Below, piece by piece: positions 36,301-48,500 of a stretch of 64,000 nt of DNA. Where the stretch lies: the NCBI GenBank assembly GCA_914767885.1, contig CAJZBQ010000023.1, positions 1-64,000 on the forward strand, read 5' to 3'. The number at the start of each line of letters is the position of its first letter. The first letter of the stretch is position 1. The position numbers and the translations under genes are program-made. Under the pieces are notes generated by a model. That model saw only the letters and a program-made list of their open reading frames with translations. It made no database searches and was not told where the DNA came from. This DNA comes from Blepharisma stoltei (taxonomy: Eukaryota; Ciliophora; Heterotrichea; Heterotrichida; Blepharismidae).

Positions 36301-37202
36301 ACTTGTATATTGCTCAGATTATTTCGTGCTATTGAGTTATTACAGCATTTATATTGATTTGCAAGTTATTTAATATTAATTCTGCGATACTGCAATACGC
36401 CAGAAGCCTCGCCTTACTTTTGCTACCAATTATAGGACACTTTCTATTTGTCCCTATAATTTCAGTTCTTTTAAGTATTTTTCAATGCGATCAAGGGGTT
36501 GATTCAAATATTACTGATTCTTTTATAAGACAAGACTGTAATACGTATTGCTGGGATAATAAATATTTTATATGAGGCAGCTTCTCAATAGCTTCTTTAG
36601 TTACCTATATCCCTCTTTCTATTAATTTCAGGTATTTTCATCAAAACATCAATGATTATATAAACATAAAAATGAAGCCAATTTTTATTCTAGAAAAAGC
36701 TATTTTCCAGGTAATAATTGTTTCTATGAATAAAACATTAAAAATTTACGATGAGTCTTTGCATGGCCTTTGCTGCATTATCCTCATCTCTATAATGATT
36801 TTGTTAAGCTTTAAGCAAAGACCTTATAACTATATCAGAATGAATATTTGGTTGATAATTTCATATTTTGGAATTTTATGGAGTTTTATATTATCATCAC
36901 TTTATTGGTATACAAAATTCGAAGCATTAATGATGTGGACTTTACTTCAATATTCGGTATGGTTTTGACTGATAATAATTGGAGTTTTAATTCAATTTAA
37001 ATTTTTCCCAAGCTTATTGCTTACTGAAAAAGCAGCTGATATTTCAATTTTTTTCAGATTTTCAATAGGTAGTAAAATTTCAGCAATAGAAATTAATAAA
37101 ATGTTAAAAGAAATAAGGGATAAAACTATGTTCAAGAGCAGCTATTTAAATATTGATTCTCAATCAGGTTCGAATTCTAAAGATAATATCATACCAGAAT
37201 AA
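33362..37202 (+). CDS. Large multi-pass receptor-like membrane protein, array copy 6 (interrupted by a retroposon)
   Basis: ATG 33362 to TAA 37200-37202 is a complete family member of about 1,138 aa if TGA is Trp and the 424-base retroposon unit at 34353-34776 is removed. The frame shifts from 2 to 0 mod 3 across the insert, and 424 bases is exactly the needed correction. The N-terminus is shorter than in copies 1, 4 and 7: about 15 residues of the signal peptide are missing (start MSIILYIIWNSF), so secretion might be impaired or an upstream start missed. Ectodomain blocks (IGKIIQSIGIRNIVILNKGES, FPEFMTV...FGW) and all membrane segments, PYNYIRMN and the D-SIFFRFSIG tail are intact. Confidence 0.82.
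34353..34792. mobile_element. GC-rich retroposon inside receptor copy 6
   Basis: Direct repeats CTCCTTCAGACCCTTC (34353-34368) and CTCCTTCAGATCCTTC (34777-34792) flank about 408 bases of non-homologous, GC-richer DNA ending in an A/T-rich tail (TCTAAATTAATTTATTC). Removing one repeat plus the insert joins NSPSDPS to STRSMLGEYLALSYWKS in frame. The target repeat contains no TA. An open frame at 34321-34596 is an artefact inside the insert. Confidence 0.8.
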
Positions 37203-37757
37203 TATTTATAATAGTTAAAAAATACCATTAATAGTTTGTTTTAACAGTAATAGTTTTTGTTTTATAGGATCGTCACTTCTATCATCTGCTCATTGAACTT
37301 ACGTGCTAACACTTTTTGATCACTTGCTGAGAACAAACTTTTTTCAAAAAATTTATATATTGCTTTTTCTAAAATTCCACTAATTAAACTTTAAATTAAA
37401 CTGGTTTGCATAATGTATGTCTTGGAATGCAAGCTTCTTATGCTAGAGATTTTATATTATAATTATCAATATAGGAATTAAACATAAAATATTTTTTATT
37501 ATTTTTCTCTCTCTATCTCACGATGGAGAGTAATTCAATTAGTGACATAGCGGTATAGTAAAACCTTATAAATAATAAATTTATTTGGAGTTAGTATAAT
37601 TAAGATGTGCTCTAATTCGTAATTAAATTGAATTTTAATTATGGATTATTTAGAAGGTGCTTGAATTTTTTTATGAGAAATTAAAATTTAATGCCCTAAG
37701 TTCAATCCAAAACTTTAATTTTGGTGTCTCTAATTAATAAATTTTTAAAAATAATTA
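37203..37757. other. Spacer between copies 6 and 7
   Basis: AT-rich, no recognised feature. Confidence 0.5.
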
Positions 37758-39318
37758 ATGAAACTTTTAAAGATTATTCTTTGTGCACTTATTCTTATCG
37801 AAAGCCAGATGGTGGTTGATTTTATTTATAGCCCTTTTAGTGATTCAGAATTTGCTTCAAATCTGACTTTTTTCGTGAAGAAAAACTTTCAAGACCACCA
37901 ATTTATTTTCAATTTGATTTATATTGCCACCATCGAAGATATACAAAAAATCTCATATAGCCCTGATATAATTTTTGACGTTACCTTTAGCCTCTCATTA
38001 TCAGAATCCATAAAAAATCTGGCAGAGGAAAAGCATGTCATAATTGCCTCAATTAATAAACCGCTTGATTTTTTTTCTGACTGAGAATTTTTTGTCCATA
38101 ATTCCTGGGAAAATCGAGTTGAAGCCTTGCATGGCATTATTTCTTATTTAAATTGGCAAACTTTTATAGTGATTTCTGGCGAGATTTACAATGAAGATGA
38201 TGAGTTTTTTAATTATTTTTATGATAAAGATTGCCAATGGTTTTCTTTCTCAAATAGCAATGATAAAATATCAGCTGATTTATTCGTAGGGAGAGAAATA
38301 CAATCGACTGGGATTAAAAATATTGTGATCCTAAACCATGGAGAAAGCACAAAATTGCTTTTGGAAAGTTTAGAAGAGCATGATTTGCTTACTAATGGGA
38401 CTGGGATCATTATAGGATGTGAAGGCTCCTGAAATTTATATGGGAATGGGATTATTTCTTATGTAGAGTCTGGATTAGAAAGCGCTGACTGTTATTATTG
38501 CTACAAAGGGTTAGCTTTTATTAAATTTTTAAATTTAATATTAAGCTTTCCTTCAACATCTGATCCTTTTGCACTCCTTGAGCATTTAAATAAAAATACA
38601 GTTAGGCATCACCCAGTGTCTAATTTCACTTTAATAAATACAAAAAATAGGCAAAAAAGTATTACAGGAACAATTTTAAATGGAAATTTAGAAATATTAA
38701 ATCCTCTGGTTTATCCAGGGAATTCTTTAATAGCGCCGAATTCTCCTACTACAGATGTCAATATATGAATCGCAGATGGAACAATAAATCCAGGAGCTGA
38801 ACCTGAATTATTGGCAACAACTGTGACATATGGAGAATTTTATGCCTTAAGCATCTGAAAAAGCATGCATGCCTTAGATGGCTTTGAAATCACAGTCACT
38901 GATACAGATTGCGGAGTAACCACATATAACGCAGATTATGCGTATTCATGCTTTTATAAACTACTCCCAACTCCTGGCGTCGGCTTTTTAACATCACTTT
39001 ACCCATGAATCACCATGGGATACATTTATACTTTAAGAGCTTTAAATTATTCAATACCTCACATTTCTCCTTACGCTCCTTCAATCATTACAGAAAACAA
39101 TACAGCTTTTCCAGAATTCATGACAGTCATAAAAGATGAGACTTTTAACACCCAAGTCATTTTAAATCTTGCAGTAATTTTTGGATGAAAAAATTTTGTT
39201 GTTATCTATGATGAGACAAATATAGCCATGTATAATTATTTTGTTGCAAAATTAAAAGAATTTAATATGAATATCGTTAATCCGCCTGAATTGCGAAAAA
39301 TTGATACTTATTATACGA
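37758..39318 (+). pseudogene. Receptor family copy 7, 3'-truncated
   Basis: ATG 37758 starts a signal peptide and an uninterrupted ectodomain in which every TGA falls at a family Trp position. All expected blocks are present (VGREIQSTGIKN, NIWIADGTINPG, FPEFMTV, FGWKNFVVIYDE). Homology ends at the D-TYYT block near 39318, where other copies continue with a D-Y--W motif. About 1.9 kb coding for the rest of the ectodomain and the whole membrane domain is not found downstream in the window. It has no internal stop, so truncation may be recent; it could encode a secreted ectodomain, but I treat it as a broken copy. Confidence 0.75.
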
Positions 39319-40430
39319 GTGTTAACGGCAGAAAAGTTAGCCTCCATCCCCCTATTATCCCCTATATTCCCTATCCCCCCATACTTTCCGTTCCTCCCTG
39401 TGCACCATTAATCTTTATACACCCAGTACCCCCCAAATCTTCCCTTTCATTATTAAAAATATATAATGTAAATAAGGTCAAAATCAATATGGATAGGAGC
39501 TCATGCTTTTTAAAAGTTAACAGATTTTCTCCTCAAATATTATTCCCTTTCTGGTATTAAAAATTGTCACTGCTTTCATCTTCTTCATGATCTTTGTGCT
39601 CATATGGCTCACTCTGAATCCTTCTTCCTTTTTAGTTTTTATGCTTATCCACTTCTGTGGCATTACCATTTTAATTTGACTTCGGCCATGCCAAATCCTC
39701 CTTTTCATCTCAAATTTATATGTATCATCTAATTTACTTGCTTCATAGTTTTAAAATTTAGAATCTTTATTTGAATTAATATTATTTTTTCTTATCATTA
39801 TCCATGACAATTAAAAGTTTAATGTCTTTATTCCTATTGAGTAGTTTACTTTGTGCAAAGAAAAGCAGTCTCTGACCCAACTGGTACTGATCAAAATTGG
39901 GCGTCTCCTTAATGATGGATACCTAGAAAGCTACCCTTCTAGCTCTCCTTTAATCATAATTGGCGGCACACTTATAGAAACTCTGCATCTCAAGACCTCT
40001 AGTTTAGCGCTGCGTATATAGGCTTTTTAAAATGCCATAGCTAAGGTGATTCTCTGGGCGAAATCAAAACTCACAACAATAGTTAGCTAAAGGATCTTTT
40101 CTATTTTCCTGAATAGATAAATTGATGATGTCATATTCGATAGCTAGACTTCTTTATTATTTAAATGTAATATATTATTGAATGCCTCAGTGAACTAGAG
40201 CTTGCAATCAATTCTTAAGAATATTGCACTAGCTATCACCCAGTTTAGAGTCAAAAATGCTAGAGAGCAAAATATAAAATGCATTACTTCATTTAAAAGG
40301 AACTCTTTCTTATGATTAATTAAAATAAGCTCTTCCAACTCAAGAACCAATTTACGGATACAATACAAGCTGTATACTTCCTGATTATACTTATTTCTAT
40401 TGGGGTAAGCAGAACACTAGTTCAGGCTCA
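39319..40430. other. Spacer with pyrimidine-rich tract
   Basis: Immediately after the break in copy 7, 39345-39440 is strongly C/T-rich (repeated CCCC and TATCCC runs). The remainder shows no gene I can support. A minus-strand frame at 39517-39708 is Lys-rich and unsupported. Confidence 0.45.
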
Positions 40431-41055
40431 GTTTTTACTATTGACAAAAATAAAAATGTTCAATATCTCCAAAATTCAAAAGTAAATTCTTTAGCTGATC
40501 CTATCTTTTATAACAATTTTATCTATTTAATAGGAGGAAGTAACAACTTGGCTGAAAGGTATGATTTTAAACAAAACGTGTGGGAAAGCATGGCTCCACT
40601 ACCTCAAGGTTTGAATTTTAGTTATGGTTGCAATGCTTTATATAGATATTTGATTCTTATAACAGGCTATTGTATCCAAAAACTGATATACAAAATTATA
40701 ATGAATTGAAAGTTTAATACTTAACCGTCATACTACTATTCATTATATAAATAAAAAAGATAACAGTGTAAAAGCCTTTATTCAATATAAAAGGGTATAA
40801 TTTATAGCATAACTCAAAACAACTACCGAGAAGTCCCCAATTTGGTGCTAAATGCGAATTATTTTAAATTTATGCTGAGGGGGAATAAAAGAGTTTATTT
40901 ATTTGGGAAAGGGGAAGGACTTTTGAAAGTGCTGAAAACAATATTTTTAGTTGGACTCAAATAGGGAATAATAGCATTAGAGCAGATTATAATCAATCAA
41001 GTGCTGTTCGCTACAGCTTAGGAACTCTTTTAGCATGCCCTTAAGCTTTTGTTTC
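40431..41055 (+). pseudogene. Kelch-repeat protein pseudogene
   Basis: The translation from 40440 has a clear Kelch blade: FIYLIGGSNN, then ERYDF--NVWESMAPLP, then GCNALYRYLILITGY. A frameshift follows near 40670 and stops accumulate to 41040, though another blade-like piece (RVYLFGKGEG) is visible at about 40888-40920. Kelch blades form beta-propellers used for protein binding. Sequence beyond the MITE (about 41407-41640) may be the continuation but is too decayed to assign. Confidence 0.6.
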
Positions 41056-41406
41056 TTACTCCCCCCGTAAAACAAAAAAATCCTGTTCGCTCACGGAGGG
41101 GGTTAGTTTTTTTTTTTAAAATTTTATATATAAATTTTCAAGAAAAACAATTTTTTTCTAAATTTAAAAAAATCCCACTTCTCAAAATTGGAAAAAAAAT
41201 ATTAATTTAATTTGTAAAATGTATGTTTTCAAAACGCAATTTGTTTTAATTAAACAGAATTAGCTCGAGATTTCATGATACTAGTTATCACTTATATATC
41301 AAATTTTTTTCTCATAAAAAATTTATGTTCGCTCACGGATGGTGAGTTTTTAGGCAAAAAATAGGGATTTTCTAATGGTTTTGTTCGCTCACGGAGGAGG
41401 GAGTTA
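41056..41406. mobile_element. MITE (IES family), about 348 bp
   Basis: TTA flanks lie at 41056-41058 and 41404-41406. Ends are CTCCCCCC and GGAGGAGGGAG. The left hairpin is partly lost (CGTAAAACAAAAAAATCCTG), while the right end keeps both GTTCGCTCACGGA blocks and the TTTTTAGGCAAAAAATAGGG spacer. It is inserted in the Kelch pseudogene region. Confidence 0.85.
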
Positions 41407-41639
41407 GCGAGTTTGAGTTGACTGACCAATTGAAGATTGCAAATCAAAACCTGCAAGTTGCTGGATATGCGCATGCATAAGGGTTGCCTTTACTTCATTA
41501 TCTATGAAAATCAGCTGTGGAAATTCGATCTTACTTCTAAGCACGCATCTCAAGTAGCAACACTCTAAAATAAGAATTTAGAACTTAATGATCTCTATAT
41601 CCTTAAACAAAATAGTAGTGCAATTAATCTATTCTCACT

Positions 41640-42789
41640 ATAGGTTTAGAATTTAGCTAACTTACTCTCGCATAATAAGCATAATACAAGTAAATTTGTG
41701 GAATCATCAATAAGTCTGCTCAAACATATCCTGAGCTTGAAGACTAATGCTTGGCAAGGAAGGGTCCATGAAGTCTATCAGGATTAGCTAGGCTTTAACA
41801 CCATAAAATTTATGTCAAAGTTTGAAGTATGACAAAGTTTCCGCTTTTATCATTACACTTCATAGATAGAGCCAAGAATTTCAATAAGATTAAGTAGTTT
41901 AATGCTTAGCATAGTGGCTAGTCCAATTTATAGTGGAAAAGCTCAAATAAAACGGGGCTTTTTTTGCTTGTCACAAGAATCACTCCAGTCGTGATTGAAG
42001 TGCATTAGCTGCCACAGTATTCAATAAGCTAATTCTTTCATTTTTACTCTAATTATTAGACAATTTTTCTGCTCAGGCTGATATTTGCATATTTATAGCC
42101 GAAATTTAATTTTTGTAAAGCTAATTCACTGCCTTGTGCTTTTTAATTACTTACTATTCATTTGAGATTTACTCATGTTTCTAAATTTCGATTTAGAGTA
42201 TGTTAGTGTGCACCTACTATCTATGCACCATGCACTTTATCTTTAAATTTGCAATGAATTTACATCAGATAGAGCGCATTGTGCATCATATAGCTTGGCG
42301 CAAAAAATAAATTAAAATTCGAAAATACCAATTCAATTATAAATTTTTAAAGATTTTTTAAAGCAAAATAACCTCCCTTAAATTCTGACATGAATTTTAT
42401 TTTAATTTAAAGTAGGAAGTGATTAATAGCCAATGCATTTTCTCAATTGAAAATTCTTATTTTAATAAAGGTTCAAAGCTATGCACATGCTATGATGGAG
42501 CATATCTAAATTGACCTTCATGTGTCATGCGCCAATTTTAGATTTTGTAGAAGTGTTACAAATTATGAAACTTGTGTCAACTTAAGTCTGAATTATCCAA
42601 TGGACTTTGCACTTTCCCAGACAATTCTGCATTTGCTTTTTCGAATATTCATGCGAAACAAAGGATTTTTTTAAATATATTCTAAAAATATTAGCCTTAA
42701 TTAGTACTGGAATATTATTTATTCTATAAGCCCATATATATTCAATTTAGCTATTTTTTTATACGAAATTTTGATGGGGGTTATAATTT
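41640..42789. other. Gene-poor spacer
   Basis: No defensible gene. The 42190-42560 part contains several CATGCAC/GTGCATG-like words (near 42210, 42275 and 42480), but I see no clean repeat unit. Confidence 0.4.
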
Positions 42790-43617
42790 ATGCCCAAAAA
42801 ATTTACAAAGCTGCTCAATTTTACGTTGGAGACTCTAATATGAAAAGAATTATTCAACTACAAATTTTACTTCTCTCCAGATTCATTTTATGAATCTTCA
42901 TCTTTTAGCCCAAAATTATTAGCTTCTCCAACCCTGACCGAAGAATCAAAATCTCCTTCTCCTCTTAATACATTACCTCACAGATTTCCTAAGCTAAGGC
43001 TAAAAGAGTCCAACACCAGCAATGGCTCAAAGAAAAGAATTGAAAACTCAATAGAAATCAAAGAACCCTGCAAACAAAATGTGATACAAGACCAAAAGAT
43101 TAAAAAAATCAGCAAGATGGTAGAAACTTCTGACGAAGACCAAGAAAATCATGAAAATGATCCCCCTTTATCTGAAGTATCAGAAAATCTATCACCTTTG
43201 CAAGAATACGCAAAGTATTATAGAGAAAGACTTAAATCCCTGCCAAAAAAGAGAAAGCGTGAGGCTACACCTCCATCACCAAAGATAATTGGAAAGCAAA
43301 GAGAAGTTTTCAAAGCATTTGGAAACAAAATAAACGTATACAAGCAAACAAAATTTGTTGAAGAATGCGAAACCTCTAATTTTGTGCTAGGAGAAATTAA
43401 TTTGCATACTGGAAAAAAAGATTTAAATGAGAGGAAAAATGACCTAATTGTAATTGAAAAGCCTAAAATACCTCACAATTTAATAAAAGTTCATAAGTTT
43501 CAGATAAAGGCAGATTTAGATAGTTTTGAAAGAATTTTGCAGAGAGCTGAAAATAGAAAAGCTGACCAAAGTTGCGGAGTCGAAGAGAATCCTGAGAGTA
43601 ATGATAATAATAGTTAA
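42790..43617 (+). CDS. Basic, low-complexity hypothetical protein (275 aa)
   Basis: ATG 42790 to TAA 43615-43617 is one open frame if TGA at 42841 is Trp; without the code change the start would be missed. The protein begins MPKKF, is Ser/Pro/Lys-rich in its first half (several SP dipeptides), has a short basic helix (PLQEYAKYYRERLKSLPKKRKR, about 137-158) that includes a KKRKR nuclear-localisation-like cluster, and ends in an acidic/Asn-rich tail. No signal peptide or membrane segment. I do not recognise a family; many ciliate cytoskeletal or nuclear proteins look like this. No introns or inserts are evident. Confidence 0.75.
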
Positions 43618-44508
43618 TTTAAAATGTAATAATTCAGTCATGATGATAAATCAATATTAAAATAAATATAACTTGAAGAAGTGATAAGCTTTGTGCTTGA
43701 CCATCTTTATCATTCATAATAATTGCATGAGGTTTTTTTATTCTTCAATTTCATCAATTTTATATCTATAGCTTCTAGCTATTCTATCCATTAGAAAGAA
43801 GATCTATTATTTATTTACATACATTTTTCCATTAATTCATAAATATTATAATAAAAACTCATATTTTCAATCAATTTAAAAATTAATACCCTGCAGCCTG
43901 CATATTGAGTATTTATCTGACATGTAAATTTCGACTTCTCATTTATTAATTTTCCTATTCAAAATCTTATAATAATGAAGCATGATAAATAAAATCTAAT
44001 AAAGCCCCTTTATTAATTATTTTAAAATATTTAGCACTTTATTTTCAATATTTTTAATCTTGTTCATAATTCTATCATAGGTTTATTGAAATCTTCTATA
44101 ATCATTGTTTATTAATAAATTGTGGCATGTCTTTTATATTTTCCCCCCTTATTTAGTGATGATAGGGCTAGATAAGTCGTTTCCTAGAGCATAAAATACT
44201 GTATTCCCCATATAGAGTTGAATAAAAACAACTGCCCCAATTTAAATGAATAAATCTTGTTTTCAAAATAATTAATATGAATTTGTTTTAGAATTTGTTT
44301 AAACTAATAGATTTAAAGCGTCGATTTGTTGTAATATTATTCTAACACCCTTTGAACGAAAATTACAGCTAAATTTTCGATTTTGATCAAAATTACCTCA
44401 CTAGAATTTTGTTTTAAACTATTAAAATTAAAAATTACATTTTAGCTTAAAGGGAAGGATTTAGGTTTTATTAAAGTTAAATTTCAACTCTCTACTAATT
44501 AAAATGAC
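43618..44508. other. Spacer
   Basis: AT-rich, nothing recognised. Confidence 0.5.
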
Positions 44509-44657
44509 TTACTCCCCTCCTGGATCAAAAGCATTAAAACACAATATTTTTTTGGTTTAAAAAACCACCCTCGATGAGCAAACAAAAGATGATTTTAATA
44601 TACATTTTTTTCTGAAAAAAAATATATATATAAATGATAATTATTATAATGAAATAC

Positions 44658-44832
44658 TTACTTACTTACTTAGGTGCCTAGTTTTTAAGGTGTCTGGTGC
44701 CCATACCCCTTAATTAAAAAGGGTCAAAGCGACCCACTAGTGACTTCACCAAGCCATCTTGGAATATGTGGTCAGCCCACACCCAAGCCTTCTATGAGGC
44801 TAGTCGCCAGCCGAATCGCCGCACATCTCACC
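44658..44832 (-). mobile_element. SINE-like element with (TAAG)n tail
   Basis: A 175-base GC-rich element is flanked by a perfect 15-base target duplication ATTATAATGAAATAC (44643-44657 and 44833-44847). On the minus strand it starts GGTGAGATGTGCGGCG and ends CACCTAAGTAAGTAAGTAA. No coding capacity. The tail matches the TTAAGTAAG end of the LINE fragment at 12517, suggesting that LINE family moved it. Confidence 0.85.
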
Positions 44833-44944
44833 ATTATAATGAAATACACTTTTTTCAAATTTAGGATTCTTTAATTTAAATGAAATAAATTAATATCTCC
44901 TTAAACGATCAAATTTTTTATTCTCAAGGGAGGGGATACATTAA

Positions 44945-45430
44945 AATGGCGGCAAGTGTCAGCCTGCCCTCTTGGTGCAACGGGAAAGACCTTATGGCCA
45001 CTGAGAACTGGGACGGACTCCGGTTGAAAATTAAGCCCAGCTTCACACAATGTGTATCAGGGTAAGCTTTTACTGCCTTATTGTGGTTGGAAAAGAGGCG
45101 TCCAACAACGTCATTTGGATCAAAAACCCATAGGCATTCCTCTAACGAGGAATTGGGAGTTTCGGTTGAGGCCGCAATAGAGCAGAATTTTCTTGTAGAT
45201 GCTTGGAGCCAAGCTACTCCAATCGCCTGCCACAGAAATCCATAAGCTGCCGCTCAAGACTGAAGCCGCATTTCAAGGAGGAGATAGAAGATTCTGGAAG
45301 TAGCACCCTTTTTTTGGGATAGACCACTAGGCTGGGATTGAAAAGCGGTAGAACCTTCGTATGGGAGGTCTTTTTGGCTGCGTTACAAATATGGCTAACG
45401 CCTGACTTTAAATAACCTAGCCTAGCCTAA
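44945..45430 (+). mobile_element. GC-rich retroposon nested in MITE
   Basis: The insert starts near AAAATGGCGGCAAGTGTC and ends GACTTTAAATAACCTAGCCTAGCCTAATC. The GACTTTAAATAAC...CTAATC end is shared with the element at 61492. Flanks TTCTCAAGGGAGGGG and TCTCTAAAGGAGGG look like a diverged duplication of the MITE terminus. Confidence 0.65.
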
Positions 45431-45546
45431 TCTCTAAAGGAGGGAGTTAATAATAAATAAATTTTTTTTTCATTCAATAATTTCAAAAGAGTTTATATTG
45501 ATTAAATCAATTCAATTTCAAAGCCAAAATCACAATCTTGGAAATC

Positions 45547-48500
45547 TTATTTTTTGTCCTTGGAATTGAGATTTGCGACTATCAGTTTTTGACCATCTGC
45601 TTGATGAGAATCAAACTTTCCAGGTGATCTTTCACCAAACCTCAATTTTTCTGGGTAATATCTTGCATACTTTCTATAATATCTGAAAAACAGTTCTTTG
45701 AATACTAGCTTTCCATCCAAAAAGGGAATAATTATGCTTTATTATAGAATAAAAACTAATCATGAAATTTTATTGGTAAAAATTTTAAAAATAAAGAGAA
45801 AAATACCGCATAGAATTTACCGATTCAAGATGATTATTTTTTTAAATAGTAATCTATTAGCGAATAATAGAGATAAATATTAGATACCAAATAAATTTGG
45901 CTTCCCTAGAGGAACTGAAAATAAAATTGAAATTTAAATATCGTTAAATAGTCAATAGTTTCTTTATGATTCAAAACACTGCTTTTCGGCTATAGCGTAT
46001 TGTATAAGACTTCGTGGTCTATGTACTATTTCTGCTAGCTTTGTAGCTCTCCTTTCTTTTGCAACTTTTCTTTTAGATTTTTTCTGCTTTTCTTCATCTT
46101 TTATAACACAATTAAAATGGTGAGCCATCCGACCCGTCCTTCTCCTGTACCCTCAGGGACTACGGGATTAAGAAGTAAACGGGGCCTGGATATTGTGTCC
46201 AGGGTGGGTTTTTTTACCTTGGTCGGGACACCACGACAAGTTTTTTTACCTCTCACAAAGACAAGAAGACCAGAGCCGCAGAATCAGGAGTCAAACTTCA
46301 GGACTAGAAGGAAAGTGAGGAAGCTTGTAGTGGAGCTTAGGGGACCTGAAGGAGATTCCGGGAGGCTACTTTTCACCCTCCCCAGAAAGGACGGCGCCGG
46401 GTCACTAGACCCTGATCAAGGAGTACCTGGGTGAGTCTCCCTGTTAGATGGCGACGTCACCATTTTTTGGTGACGTCGACAGAAAATGGAGTGAGCTACA
46501 GAGCCGGTGCATAGGGCGCAAGCCTGAAGCTGGCAGCGCTGGGTAGAGGCTGAAATAAACCTCCATGACCCGCTAAACTAATTAATCTAAAAATAATCAT
46601 CTTTTATATTGTGAATTCAATTAATAAGGTTTTCATTGATATTTAAACCTGTAATTTTGTACCAATTTCTTTTATTATTTATCGCAGCCTTTATAAGAGA
46701 CTTAATTTCTGATTTATAGTTAAATAATTGAAACTTTGGCTTTTGAGGTTTTATGTCCCTGAAATTAATTTTATGACCTGTAAGAGCTCTCTCAATTTGC
46801 ATTGAATGTTTTTCTATAATTAAAATCTCTTCTTTTTCCTTCATATACTGATAATAATATACAGTCTTAGTTGCATGCTCTTTCAGTATTTTTGTTAAAA
46901 ATGGTTTTAGATAGTATGTCTTAATGAGTTCTGGAATTTTAACTTTGACAGCAGGAGACATCTCCCCTATTGATTTTTTAGTTATTTTTTCTAGTTTTGA
47001 TCATTGAAGATTGAGAGCTTGCAATCTCGCGGAGTATATTTGGCTTAAAGACCTTATTTTCCTTTGTATATAGATAATCTTGGACTTTCAACTTTTCATC
47101 ATCGCATACATTGTTGTGCAGCCATTAAAATAATAAAACGAGAATTATGCAGCATTCTTGAGTGAAATTTCTCCAAGCCTTATATTTTCGTGTCTTCAGA
47201 TGAGGTCTACACGACTATTTTTTTGATTTTTTTGGTTTTAGTTTTTTAAATATTTTACCATGATTTAAATAATAATTATTTCAATATAAATATTAGGAAA
47301 GATACCAATTTGCAAAAATTCTCCAAAAAAATAATCCAAAAATAGACAAAGAAACACGTCAAACAAAATAGGCCAAAAAAAATAAACCAAAAAAATAGGC
47401 AAAACAAAAGGATATTTTAGATAAAAATAAATAATTAGCTGTGCAGCACATATATCAATCTATTCACCCAATCAAGGCTTTATTAAATTTTTTCTTTCGT
47501 TTTTCTTTTCATTTTCTCACCAATAGAATCATTATATTTGATATTTTTAATAATGCTCTTTGAGATCGAAATTTTCTTAATTTTATTCTAAACTTTCCTA
47601 TTGCAATTGACATTGACTTAAGCAGCTCGATCAAATAAAGCACTTTAAGTTTCAAATATGTATGCTTTTGATATATTCTATTTCATAATCCTAAATTTCC
47701 AAAAACAGCCAGCAATGTTATTCAGCTTCGTTTACTCTTCTCTTTTAGTAATCGAAAAAAAATTTGTTCACTTATGGAGAGTTGCTTTTCAAAAAAATTA
47801 TATATTATTTGTTTTTCTGGGGATAGGGATCCAAAGCATTAAAAAAACTTTTTTGAAATGCAAACTAAACAGAACTATCACTTACATATCAGAATATTTT
47901 TTATAAAACTTTTATGTTAATAAAGTTTTTTGTTTGCTCACGAGTGGGTTTTTGCCAAAAAATAGGGATTTTTCCAATCGTTTAGTTCGCTAACGGATGG
48001 GGGAGTTAATTTTTTCATAATCCCTCCTATTTTGTCTCAGCTCAAATCTGGTAAACTTTTCTTTCAGTTTATTTTCTTGCGTTTCATGTTTTGCAAGAGC
48101 AATTAATTCCTTTGTTCTTTTATGGAGCTGACTTTCAATTAATCTTTTCTGAGCTTTTTCTTTTAGCTGCTCTTTTTTTGCTACCGGGACATGCATTGAC
48201 AGATCTCGAGAAGTTTTTATCCTCCTTTCAGCTTCCTTTTTTCTTTCCTCAGTGACATAGTTTACTTTTAAAATACTCAATTGGTGATCTTGTTTTGGGG
48301 ATTCAAATCTTGGAGAGGACTCAAATATAAATCAAGGACCAGGAGTTGGAGTGACTGATCTGTAAAATCCTGGGCCTAAATCTTGCGTATTTTTATGCTT
48401 AATACTGTCTAAGACTGCTTTTGATAGTTGATTTGGTGCCTGACTTGAGCTTTTATTTACTTGTTTCGATATTGTTTTGCTTGCTGATTTTGAGATCTTT

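Larger units (their letters stand above)
44509..45449. mobile_element. MITE (IES family) carrying two nested retroposons
   Basis: The outer ends are TTA-CTCCCCTCC (44509) and GGAGGGAG-TTA (ending 45449), matching the MITE family. AT-rich MITE body remains at 44530-44642, 44848-44940 and the extreme right end. Two GC-rich retroposons (44658-44832 and about 44945-45430) sit inside it, inflating it to about 940 bases. Confidence 0.75.

Noticed and set aside
39517-39708. Minus-strand 63-codon Lys-rich frame after copy 7
   Set aside because: No domain, no continuation, and composition typical of AT-rich spacer.
46117-46434. 105-codon GC-rich frame
   Set aside because: It is inside a retroposon bounded by target duplications; no recognisable domain.
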